This document shows positions 8,859 through 18,431 of a DNA stretch of 64,000 nt, piece after piece. Each line of letters starts with the position of its first letter. Position 1 is the stretch's first letter. The DNA comes from JBKBII01 sp046299415 (lineage in GTDB: Bacteria; Pseudomonadota; Gammaproteobacteria; Ectothiorhodospirales; Ectothiorhodospiraceae). The stretch spans positions 196,626-260,625 of the forward strand of contig JBKBII010000004.1 in assembly GCA_046299415.1 (NCBI GenBank), given 5' to 3'. The notes under the pieces were generated by a model, which did not search any database, was not told the DNA's origin, and saw only the letters and a list, made by a program, of their open reading frames with translations. The position numbers were made by a program, and so were the translations under genes.

Positions 8859-10172
8859 TTACCGCTGTGCGGCAATGCGAAAGGCCTCGCGGGCACAGTC
8901 GATGGTGGTGTCGATGTCGGCTTCACTGTGGGCCGTGGAGAGAAAGCCGGCTTCGAAAGCACTCGGCGCGAGGTAGACGCCGCGGTCGAGCATGGCGTGG
9001 AAGAAGGCCTTGAATGCAACGAGGTCACAGTGAGTCGCCTGGCTGTAGTTGGTGACCGGTTCGGGATTGAAGAAGATCCCGAACATGCCGGCGACGCGGT
9101 TGCTCGACAGGGGTACCCCGGCCTCGCGGGCGGCGTCTTCGAGCCCCGCGATCAGGCGGTGAGTCAGGCTGTCGAGGCGTTCGTAGAAGCCAGGGCGTGC
9201 GATGATCTCCAGCGTTTTCAGGCCGGCGGTCATGGCGATCGGGTTGCCGGAGAGCGTGCCGGCCTGGTAGACCGGCCCGACAGGCGCCAGGTGGCCCATG
9301 ATGTCGGCGCGTCCGCCGAAGGCGCCCACCGGCATGCCGCCGCCGATGATTTTGCCGAGCGTCGTCAGATCGGGCCGCACGCCGTAGAGGCCCTGTGCCG
9401 AGCCGGGATGGACGCGAAAGCCGGTCATGACTTCGTCGAAGATCAGCACGGCCCCCGAGGTGTCGCAGACCTCGCGCAGCGTCTCGAGGAATCCCGGTAC
9501 CGGCGGGATGCAGTTCATGTTGCCGGCGATCGGTTCGACGATGATGCAAGCCACTTCGTCGCCGTGCGCGGCGAAAAACTCCCGTACGCCATCGGCGTCG
9601 TTGTAGTCGAGCGTGGTGGTGAGCCCGGCGAGGGCGGCGGGCACGCCGGGGCTGGATGGCTGGCCGAGCGTCAGGGCGCCGGACCCGGCCTTGACCAACA
9701 GCGCGTCGCCGTGGCCGTGGTAGTTGCCTTCGAACTTGACGATGCGATCGCGACCGGTGAACCCGCGCGCGAGACGGATGGCGCTCATCGTCGCTTCGGT
9801 GCCCGAGCTCGTCATGCGGATCTGTTCAATCGACGGCAGCATCTGGCGAACGCGTTCGGCCATGTCGATTTCGAGCGCGGTCGGGCAGCCGAAGGACAGC
9901 CCGCCGCCGCAGGCTTGACGCACCGCTTCAAGAATCTCGGGGTGGGCGTGCCCGGCGACCATCGGCCCCCACGAGCCGATGTAGTCGATGTAGCGTTCGC
10001 CGTCCGCACCGTATAGGTAGGCGCCTTCGGCGCGCTCGACGAAGACCGGATGCCCGCCGACGCCCTTGAACGCGCGCACCGGGGAGTTCACGCCGCCGGG
10101 AATGGTTCTTTGCGCGCGTTCGAACAGGGCTCGAGACTGGGGGCGTTGGGTCGCAGTGGTGTCGGTGGTCAT
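8859..10172 (-). CDS. hemL: Glutamate-1-semialdehyde 2,1-aminomutase
   Basis: Converts glutamate-1-semialdehyde to 5-aminolevulinate in the C5 pathway of heme synthesis, using PLP. The 437-residue product is near the usual length (about 426-430). Family blocks include FERAQRTIPGGVNSPVRAF, NYHGHGDALLVKAGSG, the PLP aspartate region IFDEVMTGFR and the PLP lysine at about residue 274 (TLGKIIGGGMPVGAFGG). The ATG gives the standard N-terminus. It converges with the reductase gene of the iron operon. A small conserved gene lies upstream on the same strand, about 250 bases away. Confidence 0.97.
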   Translation of the reverse strand: MTTDTTATQRPQSRALFERAQRTIPGGVNSPVRAFKGVGGHPVFVERAEGAYLYGADGERYIDYIGSWGPMVAGHAHPEILEAVRQACGGGLSFGCPTALEIDMAERVRQMLPSIEQIRMTSSGTEATMSAIRLARGFTGRDRIVKFEGNYHGHGDALLVKAGSGALTLGQPSSPGVPAALAGLTTTLDYNDADGVREFFAAHGDEVACIIVEPIAGNMNCIPPVPGFLETLREVCDTSGAVLIFDEVMTGFRVHPGSAQGLYGVRPDLTTLGKIIGGGMPVGAFGGRADIMGHLAPVGPVYQAGTLSGNPIAMTAGLKTLEIIARPGFYERLDSLTHRLIAGLEDAAREAGVPLSSNRVAGMFGIFFNPEPVTNYSQATHCDLVAFKAFFHAMLDRGVYLAPSAFEAGFLSTAHSEADIDTTIDCAREAFRIAAQR

Positions 10173-10427
10173 GGCTGTTCCTGATTTTTGGCTGGGCTTG
10201 TCGGGCTGATTTTGGTTCGCTGGCGAACGAACGACGACAAAGCACCAGCGCCGGTGGGCGCAAGGCCAGCGTCCTTGTCAGTTCAGTGGGTTCTTCATTG
10301 ATCGAATTCTGGTCGATTCGGATGGCCAGACCTCAGCAAACTCGACGGCTCGGTTTGACTAGGCTTCTGAGGCGAAGGGCGCAAAGTTCGACAGAATCCC
10401 GAATTCGCTTTGGAAAAGCCGTGGTGG

Positions 10428-10772
10428 TCAGGCGTGGCCGAAATGCCCTTGCGATCCGACGTCGTCAAAATATTCGCTCTCTCGCGCGAGGTGCTCGGTG
10501 AGTTTCAGCAGTTCACTGAGGCGAGCTTCCGGATGGGTATACGGTGCGCAAGTTTCGCAGCTTGGGTCGTCGCAGGGTTGGCGTGCGTACAGCCAGAAAT
10601 GGATCGCACCAGCGAGTAGACCGTCGGCCGTGTCGTCGACGTGCTCGTCGTTGTCGGTTGCAGTCAAACGGTTGGCGAGTTCGATCAAGTGTGTGGCGGC
10701 TTCTTGGTAGGCGTCTTCGCGCGCGGGATCGACGAGATCGTCGGTTTGATCGTCGCGATGTGAGTCGTTCAT
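10428..10772 (-). CDS. Small hypothetical acidic protein with CxxxxCxxC
   Basis: A 114-residue acidic protein I do not recognise. It is predicted largely helical (AYQEAATHLIELANRLTATD and ARLSELLKLTEHLARESEYF), with a central cysteine cluster, CDDPSCETC, that could bind a metal or form disulfides. No signal peptide or membrane segment is seen. An AAAGG ribosome site precedes the ATG. It lies between ispG and hemL on the same strand with gaps of about 255-290 bases on each side. The protein looks real, because it has ordered amphipathic helices unlike the arginine-rich translations of shadow frames, but no function is assigned. Confidence 0.6.
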   Translation of the reverse strand: MNDSHRDDQTDDLVDPAREDAYQEAATHLIELANRLTATDNDEHVDDTADGLLAGAIHFWLYARQPCDDPSCETCAPYTHPEARLSELLKLTEHLARESEYFDDVGSQGHFGHA

Positions 10773-11059
10773 GTCGTGGGCCTTTGAGTGTTGCGAGGCG
10801 GGTTTGCGGCCACAACCTTGGGGCGCGTGTGGGGTCGCGCGGTGCTTCGAGGGTTGTGCTGGCGATTGCGTCGAATGGTCTTCGCGGCGTTGCCGGTTCG
10901 ATGGCGTCAGGTCTGGCCCGCTGCGTGAGACTTGCGAGCCTGTTGCGGCGCGGTGCCTAGGCGGTGGGAATCCGCGTCCGATGAGGACGGTTCGATGTGA
11001 TTCGGAGTGGCGAGCTTGCGCAGAACATTTGTGGATTGGCCGAGTTCAGGCAGAGCGCG

Positions 11060-12370
11060 TCAGTGCACTGCCGGAAAGCGTCTCGCGACGTAGTCGTCGA
11101 GCAGCGCCTGGAACTCTTCGGCGATGCGTTCGCCTTTCAGCGTGACGGTTTTTTCGCCATCTTCATAGACCGGGGCGACGGGTTGCTCGCCGGTGCCGGG
11201 CAGGGAGATGCCGATATTGGCGTGGCGGCTTTCGCCGGGACCATTGACGACGCAGCCCATGACGGCGACGGTCATATTTTCGACGCCGGGATGATGAAGT
11301 TTCCATTCCGCCATGCGGTTGCGGATGTGGCTCTGGATGTCACGCGCGAGATGTTGGAAGACGTCGCTCGAAGTGCGGCCGCAGCCCGGGCAGGCGATCA
11401 CAGCCGGGAGAAAGCTTCGTAAGCCGAGCGATTGCAGAATCTCTTGTGCAACGTACACCTCTTGACAGCGGTCGCCGCCAGGTTCGGGCGTCAGCGAGAT
11501 GCGAATGGTGTCGCCGATACCTTGTTGCAGAAGGATCGCGAGGGCGCTGCTCGAGGCGACGATGCCTTTGATCCCCATGCCGGCTTCGGTGAGACCGAGA
11601 TGCAGCGGATAATCGCAGCGACGAGCGAGTTCTCGATAAACGCTGATCAGGGGTTGCACGCCCGAGACTTTGGCCGAAAGAACGATCTGATCGTGGCCGA
11701 GGCCGAGTGATTCGGCCTGTTGTGCAGACTCGAGCGCGGACCGAATCAGCGCCTCTTGCATGACCGACTCTAGCGGTTCGGGTCGTGTTCGGCGGGCGTT
11801 TGCGTCGAGCATCTTCGCCATCATGGCCTGGTCGAGCGAGCCCCAGTTGACGCCGATGCGAACGGCTTTCTGATAGCGACAGGCGGCCTCGATCATCGCA
11901 GCAAACTGCGCATCCTTTTTTGCCCCTCTACCGACGTTGCCCGGATTGATGCGCAGTTTGGCCAGAGCTTCGGCGCAGGCTGGGACTTCTGCCAACAGGC
12001 GGTGACCGTTGAAGTGGAAGTCGCCGACGAGAGGAACGTCGAGCCCCATTTGCTCAAGGCGCTCGCGAATTTCGGGGACGGCGCGGGCGGCGTCGAGATC
12101 GTTGACGGTGATGCGGACGACCTCGGACCCGGCGCGGGCCAATTCCGCGACTTGGACCGTGGTGCGGACGACGTCAGCGGTGTCGGTGTTGGTCATCGAT
12201 TGCACCATAACCGGATGGGCACTGCCGATGCTGACGGAGCCGACCTTTACCGACGGCGTGACTCGACGCGGCGCGAGACCGTCAACGGGGCGAATGGTGT
12301 CGGCTGACGATGCCTGTGTGCCGGGCGCGGCGTTCGAGACGGCGGATTTCGTTGATGGTGTGCTTGACAT
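11060..12370 (-). CDS. ispG: 4-hydroxy-3-methylbut-2-enyl diphosphate synthase (IspG/GcpE)
   Basis: The penultimate enzyme of the MEP isoprenoid pathway; it reduces MEcPP to HMBPP with a [4Fe-4S] cluster. The cluster cysteines are visible in CPGCGRTSSDVF and in GCVVNGPGES near the C-terminus. The barrel part begins at VKVGSVSIGSAHPVMVQSMTNTDT. At 436 residues it is longer than the E. coli enzyme (372), mainly from about 35 extra serine/threonine/alanine-rich residues at the N-terminus, so the true start could lie further in. In many gammaproteobacteria ispG neighbours hisS or rodZ; neither is here. Confidence 0.96.
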   Translation of the reverse strand: MSSTPSTKSAVSNAAPGTQASSADTIRPVDGLAPRRVTPSVKVGSVSIGSAHPVMVQSMTNTDTADVVRTTVQVAELARAGSEVVRITVNDLDAARAVPEIRERLEQMGLDVPLVGDFHFNGHRLLAEVPACAEALAKLRINPGNVGRGAKKDAQFAAMIEAACRYQKAVRIGVNWGSLDQAMMAKMLDANARRTRPEPLESVMQEALIRSALESAQQAESLGLGHDQIVLSAKVSGVQPLISVYRELARRCDYPLHLGLTEAGMGIKGIVASSSALAILLQQGIGDTIRISLTPEPGGDRCQEVYVAQEILQSLGLRSFLPAVIACPGCGRTSSDVFQHLARDIQSHIRNRMAEWKLHHPGVENMTVAVMGCVVNGPGESRHANIGISLPGTGEQPVAPVYEDGEKTVTLKGERIAEEFQALLDDYVARRFPAVH

Positions 12371-13190
12371 GGGCTTCGGGGCGGGCTCCGCGGTCGTGGG
12401 CGGGTCGAGGCTGTTTGGACCTGTCCAGTGTATTGCGCCGGGCGCTAGAGTGGCGTCTGTGTGTCGTCCACTAGGGTTTCGCGCGGAGGTTAATCAATTT
12501 TTGACGCGGGTGACTGCGGGTATGATGAAGGTTTCCCTCCGCGCCGATGGTAGCAGTCGCCGCGCGGGTCGCGCTCTTGAATGGTGCTGGCCGCGTGACC
12601 ATTGGTTTTTCAGCTGACGGTCTTGCGTCGTCTTGCGTCGGTCACGGCTCGTCCTGGCCTGACTCTCGGCCGCCTGTGTGGGCGGCCTGGGAGCCGTTTT
12701 TGGCATCATCGAGTCAGGCTGCCCTCACAGCTGCTCTTAGGCGGCTCTGAAGAGCGAGGCGTAGGATTGAAGTGTGTTGGGTTGTAGTGAGGCCAAAACT
12801 CTTCTGATAAGGAGCGTGGAATGTACCGAGACGGATCCGGCGGAGGTGGGTCGCAAAGAGATCTGGGAATCAGCGCCCGAGGCTCGGGTGAGTGTGTTTG
12901 TGACGAACTGATGCCAGAATGTCACGGTACTTTTTCTGGTTCTTCTCGGTCGCGGCGCGTCCATCGTTCGGGTTGATCAGCGCGGCTCAGGTCTGATTGG
13001 GCTCAAACGGGTTCGGCAATTTCGATCCGACCTCGGGTCATGCTCGGGCCGAGGATAATTTGAGTCCGATCCACTGCGGCTGAGTTGATCCGGTTCCAAA
13101 GCCCAGGCGCTCGGGGTCCATGCCGGTGTGGCGGGCGTCGGGCGGCGCGAAGCAATCGCAATTGAGTCCTACGGCAAGAGAGGCATATTC
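12371..13190. other. 820-base gene-free stretch between divergent ispG and pnp
   Basis: No credible reading frame. It should hold the promoters of ispG and pnp, but I find no convincing -35/-10 pair. One hairpin stands out: GGCCGCC (12668-12674) and GGCGGCC (12681-12687), followed nine bases later by TTTTT. rpsO, normally directly ahead of pnp, is not present here. Confidence 0.55.
12668..12702 (+). terminator. Possible intrinsic terminator or RNA hairpin
   Basis: A seven-pair GC stem with a six-base loop, then GAGCCGTTTTT. The T run is separated from the stem by about nine bases, so it is imperfect as a terminator. No plus-strand gene ends just upstream. Confidence 0.3.
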
Positions 13191-15278
13191 GTGGCAATCA
13201 TTCAGCGTTTTCCCTTCGGCGAGCATACCGTCACCCTCGAAATCGGCGAGATTGCGCGTCAATCCTCGGCGGCCGTAATGGTCAATATGGCCGACACCGT
13301 GGTGCTCGTGACCTGTGTTGCGCGCCAGCAGGCTGATCCGACGAAGGACTTCTTCCCCCTGACGGTCAATTACCAAGAGCGCAGCTACGCAGCTGGCAAG
13401 ATTCCCGGGGGTTTTTTTAAGCGCGAGGGACGCCCGAGCGAGAAGGAGACGCTGACTTCGCGCTTGATCGATCGCCCGTTGCGACCACTTTTTGCTGATG
13501 GGTTCAAGAACGAAGTTCAGGTGATTGCGACAGTGATGTCGGTGAATCCCGAAGTGGATCCCGATATCGTCGCCATGATCGGTGCGTCGGCAGCGGTGAC
13601 TTGCGCGGGTTTGCCGTTCGCGGGACCGATCGGGTGTGCGCGAGTGGGCTATCGCGACGGGGCTTATTTGTTGAATCCGTCGCAGACGGCGCTGAAAACT
13701 TCAGCGCTCGATTTGGTCGTCGCGGGCACTGAAAACGCCGTAATTATGGTGGAGTCCGAGGCGCAGGAACTCTCCGAGGACGTGATGCTCGGTGCGGTGA
13801 CCTTTGGTCATGAGCAGATGCAAGTCGCGATTCAGGCCATCCGCGAGTTGGCAGCACAAGTAGGCAATACGTTCGAATGGACGCCGCCCGAGAACGACAG
13901 TGCGCTGTTTGACCGCGTGCGGGAGCAAGCTGGCGGCGCCCTGGCACAGGCGTATCAGATTGCCGAAAAGCAGGATCGTCAGGCTGCAATCGCCGCCGTG
14001 CGCGATGCGCTGGTTGCAGAGCTTTGTGTTGACGGCGATGAATCGGCTCCGTCAGTCGCGGATGTCAAGAACGCATTTCACGATCTTGAGTATCGTGTGG
14101 TGCGTGACCGAGTGCTCGATGGTCAGCCGCGGATTGACGGCCGTGATGCACGGACCGTACGTCCGATTACGGTTCGCACCGGCGTGCTGCCGCGCACTCA
14201 CGGCTCGGCGCTGTTCACTCGCGGTGAGACGCAGGCTTTGGTGGTGGCGACGCTCGGCACCGACCGTGATGCCCAGATCATCGACGCGATCGAGGGCGAG
14301 CGCCGTGACCGCTTCATGCTGCATTACAACTTTCCGCCCTACTGCACCGGTGAGACCGGCATGGTCGGTACACCCAAGCGTCGCGAAATTGGACATGGGC
14401 GCTTGGCCAAGCGTGGCGTGCAGGCGGTGATGCCGGCAGAGTCCGACTTCCCCTACGTCGTGCGTGTCGTATCCGAAATCACAGAATCGAACGGTTCGAG
14501 TTCGATGGCTTCGGTGTGTGGCGCATCACTGGCGTTGATGGATGCAGGGGTGCCGTTGAGGGCGCCAGTCGCTGGTATCGCGATGGGCCTGATCAAGGAA
14601 GGCGATCGGTTCGCCGTGCTCTCCGACATCTTGGGCGACGAGGATCATCTCGGCGACATGGACTTCAAGGTGGCAGGTACCACGAACGGTATCACTGCGC
14701 TGCAGATGGACATCAAAATCGATGGCATCACCCGCGACATTATGTCGAAGGCCTTGTCTCAGGCGCAGGAGGGGCGGCTTCATATTCTCGAGAAGATGAA
14801 TGCTGAGCTGGCGACGGCGAGGACCGAGCTATCGGCCTTTGCGCCGCGCTTCACGACGTTGCGTATCAATCCGGACAAGATCCGCGACGTGATCGGCAAG
14901 GGTGGTGCGACGATTCGAATGCTGACGGAGGAAACGGGTACCACGATCGATATACAGGACGACGGATCCGTGCGAATTGCATCGGCGGATCGTGCGGCCG
15001 GAGAAGAGGCACGTCGGCGAATCGAAGAGCTGACGGCGGACGTCGAGATCGGCAAGGTTTACAAAGGCCGAGTGGCTAAAATCATGGACTTTGGCGCCTT
15101 CGTATCGATCTTGCCGGGGCGCGATGGTCTCGTGCATATCTCCCAGATTTCTGACGAGAGGGTCGAGAAAGTGATCGATTTCGTCAAGGAAGGCGATGAA
15201 ATTTCGGTCAAGGTGCTCGAGGTCGACAAACAGGGTCGAATCCGTTTGTCGATGAAGGCCGTCAACGAGCCGGGCTGA
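13191..15278 (+). CDS. pnp: Polyribonucleotide nucleotidyltransferase (PNPase)
   Basis: A 3'-5' phosphorolytic exoribonuclease of the RNA degradosome. The 695-residue product has two RNase PH domains (the second around FTRGETQALVVATLGT, SDFPYVVRVVSEITESNGSSSMASVCG), a KH domain (INPDKIRDVIGKGGATIRMLTEETG) and a C-terminal S1 domain (GRVAKIMDFGAFVSILPGRDGLVHISQIS). The GTG at 13191 gives the family start (AIIQRFPFGEHTVTLEIGEIARQ) after an AGAGAGG site; an in-frame ATG at 13128 would add 21 unrelated residues. rpsO does not precede it, unlike the common rpsO-pnp order. Confidence 0.97.
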   Translation: MAIIQRFPFGEHTVTLEIGEIARQSSAAVMVNMADTVVLVTCVARQQADPTKDFFPLTVNYQERSYAAGKIPGGFFKREGRPSEKETLTSRLIDRPLRPLFADGFKNEVQVIATVMSVNPEVDPDIVAMIGASAAVTCAGLPFAGPIGCARVGYRDGAYLLNPSQTALKTSALDLVVAGTENAVIMVESEAQELSEDVMLGAVTFGHEQMQVAIQAIRELAAQVGNTFEWTPPENDSALFDRVREQAGGALAQAYQIAEKQDRQAAIAAVRDALVAELCVDGDESAPSVADVKNAFHDLEYRVVRDRVLDGQPRIDGRDARTVRPITVRTGVLPRTHGSALFTRGETQALVVATLGTDRDAQIIDAIEGERRDRFMLHYNFPPYCTGETGMVGTPKRREIGHGRLAKRGVQAVMPAESDFPYVVRVVSEITESNGSSSMASVCGASLALMDAGVPLRAPVAGIAMGLIKEGDRFAVLSDILGDEDHLGDMDFKVAGTTNGITALQMDIKIDGITRDIMSKALSQAQEGRLHILEKMNAELATARTELSAFAPRFTTLRINPDKIRDVIGKGGATIRMLTEETGTTIDIQDDGSVRIASADRAAGEEARRRIEELTADVEIGKVYKGRVAKIMDFGAFVSILPGRDGLVHISQISDERVEKVIDFVKEGDEISVKVLEVDKQGRIRLSMKAVNEPG

Positions 15279-15962
15279 GGCGAGACGGGTAAGCCGGCGA
15301 TCAGTGTCGTTTTAGATCGCTACCGATGCGCGAGGGCGTCCCTTTCGTTTTTTGATCGTTTGTCTCAAGGGACGAGCCCAAGGTACGAGAGGGACGAGCC
15401 CGAAATTTGGCCTTGATGGTCGGGTTTCATCAAGGCTCCGTGGGTCGCCCTGGTGGTCGGTTTCGTGGGCGGCTCTTGTAACGGAGTCGTGCGGCCGCGT
15501 CGGGTGTGCTCGACGCGGCCGTTTTTGTTAGTGGCGGGTGAACAAACTGCGACTCGCCCTTCATGCGGAGACCTGCGGTCACGGGCGTCGAGCATCCGAT
15601 GCTCGAGTGACTTGACTTGCCGTTGGTCGCTTTCGATACGTCTGTGCTCGCAACCTTGTGATCCTGCGACTTTGCTTCGGGGTCAGCCTGTCGATTCGGC
15701 CTTGGTCTGGCTTTGATCCGGTTCTCGGTTGGACGGGAGTCGGAGCGGTTTGGTCTCTTGGATCCAGTCACCATTTAGGCGAGTCGGCTGGCGCTGCTGT
15801 TGGTTTTTGGGTCAATGGAGACCTGGAGAACAGCCGCAGGTGGGCGTGAGGCAGGGTGCGCGGAGGTGGGTGACCGAGAAACCAAGAAGACTGTCAAGCG
15901 CGAGAACGAGTGCCGTGCAGCGCGGCGATAGGTCCGCGCTGCGCGATCGGTTGGGAGCGTCA
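15279..15962. other. Stretch between pnp and a small membrane-protein gene
   Basis: About 680 bases without a credible gene. It contains the strong terminator at 15492-15527. The remaining 430 bases show nothing recognisable. Confidence 0.5.
15492..15527 (+). terminator. Rho-independent terminator, probably for pnp
   Basis: A perfect 11-pair GC-rich stem, CGGCCGCGTCG (15492-15502) with CGACGCGGCCG (15511-15521), an eight-base loop, then TTTTTG. The orientation fits the plus-strand pnp, though it lies about 210 bases past the stop codon. Confidence 0.85.
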
Positions 15963-16442
15963 TTAGCGGGCTGGCAACACACCGAGGGTCAATGCCAGTA
16001 GTGCGCCAGTTCCGAACAGGCTGAGCATCGGGAGCGTCATGACGGCCGCCAGCACGTCGCGTTTGAAGAAGCGACTCGCAACCCACAGGAGGCCCGCGGC
16101 ACCAGCCATGAGTGTTGCTAGAGACAGCCATGCACTTGCGGCGAGTGCGGCAATGGCTGCAGCTGGCACTAACATTACCGCGATGGGTTGCCACCAAGTG
16201 ATTGCACCGGCGGCGCGAGCCCAGCCGTATCCGAAGGCGATCCACGCAGCCAAGGCCCCGAAAGCGACGACCCCGATTGTGGGCGCGCCACCGGGGCTGC
16301 GGGCGCCAGGCGCATCGCCGGCTCCAATCGCGGCGACGATCAGGGCGCCGGCCAGAAGCGCCGTGAGCGTGGCAATGATCAGACGTGGTGCGACCACGGC
16401 CATAGGAGGTTCGCGATCTCGTGGCATCGGTGGGTAGCGCAT
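15963..16442 (-). CDS. Small hypothetical membrane protein
   Basis: A 159-residue protein made almost entirely of hydrophobic alanine/leucine-rich segments, with four to five predicted helices: LIIATLTALLAGALIVAAIGA, IGVVAFGALAAWIAFGYGWA, WWQPIAVMLVPAAAIAALAASAWL, LATLMAGAAGLLWVAS and the C-terminal MTLPMLSLFGTGALLALTLGVL. I used the ATG at 16442; a GTG at 16457 would add five residues. The family is not recognised. It lies alone between two gene-poor stretches. The alternation of hydrophobic helices and short polar loops supports a real gene, but confidence is moderate. Confidence 0.5.
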   Translation of the reverse strand: MRYPPMPRDREPPMAVVAPRLIIATLTALLAGALIVAAIGAGDAPGARSPGGAPTIGVVAFGALAAWIAFGYGWARAAGAITWWQPIAVMLVPAAAIAALAASAWLSLATLMAGAAGLLWVASRFFKRDVLAAVMTLPMLSLFGTGALLALTLGVLPAR

Positions 16443-17292
16443 AAGCTTTCGACGCACCTATTGGCTCGACGTTCAATTGATTTTGGGCGAACACGAAACG
16501 ATGGTTACGCACGAGCATCATTAGCTTGCGCGTTACTCGCCCGACGTCTGAATGGTAGCCGGATTCGATCGCTGCGCGTTGGCCGTCTTGCTCGCCACTT
16601 GGCTCGCGGTTTTTTTCAGCGTCTCTTGAGCGAGAGTGAGATTGCAGGCTCGTGTTTTGCGGTAACTGTTCGGTTTTGCGGTTTGTGTGCCGCCCCTGTG
16701 GGCTGCCGCTCCGCCACGCGATGGCCGAGTCGCTTTCGATGACGTTACATCGAGCCTGTTGATCCGAACCTTGTGGCTCCTCGTTGCATCGCGTTGGGCG
16801 GGCCCTCGCGTGCGGGTCGGCAGTGACAAGGTTCGGGTCTGGGCGGCGCCAGAGCATGTCGAACCGAAGATCGACCACAGTCAGCAATCGGAAATGGCCG
16901 CTGATGCTGTTGGCGTTTGTCTTTGACGAATGCTACCGCGGAGCCGGCGGCGAACCCGGTGACGGTGCGGCCCAATGTTTGGCCTCGAGCAACGATTGGC
17001 TCGGGGGCGTCCGTGAACGCATCGAACGAAACTGTGTCAGGCGACAGGGAAAACGTCCAGTGAATGATCGGTGCGAAGTATGCTTTGCGCGCCCCTCGTT
17101 TTTGCTGGCCATCCCCTCGCCGATTGGATCTTCTCGTCGGATTGACGATGACGGCAAGGTCTGCTCGATTCCCGAAAGTATTGGCGGGACGATAGTTCAT
17201 CGAACGATGTAGGCGAGTCTTTGTCGCAGAGACACTTTGTTATGGTCTGGGTCGTTGACGCGGCTTCCGCAGATCGAACGATTCGAGCTCGA
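16443..17292. other. Gene-free stretch upstream of the SUMF1-like gene
   Basis: About 850 bases. The open frames here are arginine-rich and lack ribosome sites. I see no repeat, tRNA or terminator. Confidence 0.5.
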
Positions 17293-17318
17293 AGGAGAAT
17301 TCATGAGGAGAATTCATG
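17293..17318 (+). repeat. Tandem 13-base duplication of ribosome site plus start codon
   Basis: AGGAGAATTCATG occurs at 17293-17305 and again at 17306-17318, perfectly and without spacer. Each copy holds a ribosome site and an ATG at proper spacing. The downstream ATG (17316) starts the SUMF1-like gene. The upstream ATG (17303) opens an eight-codon frame (MRRIHECI) that stops at 17327-17329 inside that gene. Confidence 0.9.
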
Positions 17319-18203
17319 AGTGCATCTGATGAGGTTGATCAGGCCTGGGATCAGGCCGGCTGCGTTGCGGCTGCCGAAAAGGCGGCGCGCGAAGCCGGTG
17401 TGGGCGTGTCGTTTGCGGATCGGTTTCTGGAGCCGTCGAGCGATGGCAGGACGATCGAGGGTCCAGCGCTACAGGTGATCCCGCCCGGACGGTTCAGAAT
17501 GGGAGCGCCCGTGAGTGAATTTGGATCTGAGGACCACGAACGTCCGGTGCGCGGTGTCGAAATCGACCAAGCCTTTGCGTTAGGTCGCTATCTGGTGATG
17601 CGTGAGGAGTGGGATCGCTTCCGCGAGGACACCGGTTGGTCGGCTTCGCGCGAGTTGCTGTGGCCCAAAACGCCGAGGACTCCGGTGTTCAACGTGCGCC
17701 GTGTCGATGTCCTAGATTATCTAGCCTGGCTGAGTGACCGCACCGGCCAGCGTTATCGTTTGCCGACTGAAGCCGAGTGGGAATATGCCGCGCGGGCCGG
17801 AACGCAGACGGCATTCGCATTCGGCGACACGGTTTCGTGTCGCGATGTGCATTTCAATTCGCTTTTCCCCTACGACGAGCGGCGCGAACGTCGTAAATGG
17901 TATTTGCCGCTGTGCATCCCAACGGGCAAGCCGCTCGAGGTTGGATTGTTTCCGGCCAACGTTTGGGGTCTGTACGACATGCACGGCAACTTGCAGGAGT
18001 GGACCGACACACCGTGGCGAGATTCGCACTCGGAGCTCCGCAGCGATGGGACATTGCCGCGCGAGGATGAGGAGGAATGGTGGGTCTGCAAGGGCGGGTC
18101 GTGGTTCGACCCTGCAGTCGCGACCCGTTCGGCGGCCCGTCGTCGTCGCCACATCGACGAGATGGACACCAACATCGGGTTTCGGGTTTTGCGTGAACTT
18201 TGA
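17316..18203 (+). CDS. SUMF1/FGE-domain protein (formylglycine-generating-enzyme-like)
   Basis: A 295-residue protein with the SUMF1 (FGE-sulfatase) fold: IPPGRFRMGAP at the domain start (about residue 56), then ERPVRGVEIDQAFALGRYLVMREEWDRF, the RLPTEAEWEYAARAGTQ signature, GLYDMHGNLQEWT, and the closing GGSWFDPAVATRSAARRR...NIGFRVLREL. The fold is used by true formylglycine-generating enzymes, EgtB, PvdO and protein-kinase-linked proteins, so the reaction cannot be assigned. The two active-site cysteines of aerobic FGE are not evident; one Cys precedes GGSW. No sulfatase gene is in the window. About 50 N-terminal residues precede the domain, with no signal peptide. Confidence 0.85.
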   Translation: MSASDEVDQAWDQAGCVAAAEKAAREAGVGVSFADRFLEPSSDGRTIEGPALQVIPPGRFRMGAPVSEFGSEDHERPVRGVEIDQAFALGRYLVMREEWDRFREDTGWSASRELLWPKTPRTPVFNVRRVDVLDYLAWLSDRTGQRYRLPTEAEWEYAARAGTQTAFAFGDTVSCRDVHFNSLFPYDERRERRKWYLPLCIPTGKPLEVGLFPANVWGLYDMHGNLQEWTDTPWRDSHSELRSDGTLPREDEEEWWVCKGGSWFDPAVATRSAARRRRHIDEMDTNIGFRVLREL

Positions 18204-18431
18204 TCGTCGAGCGGCGCCAGGCTGCGTCCAGTCTGCCTGACCGCGAGCCAGTGCGTGAGTGTGTACCAGATCCAATCTGAGGTGCTAGCGGCAGTGCTCA
18301 AGCGTCACCGTGGCGCAGGCGCTATACAGCTTTTTTGCGATGTCTGACGCCTGTCGCTACACGATCGTCGTGGCGCAGGCTGTGATCAGGGATGAACTCG
18401 TTGACGCATCGGGCGAAGCGATTTGCAACGG

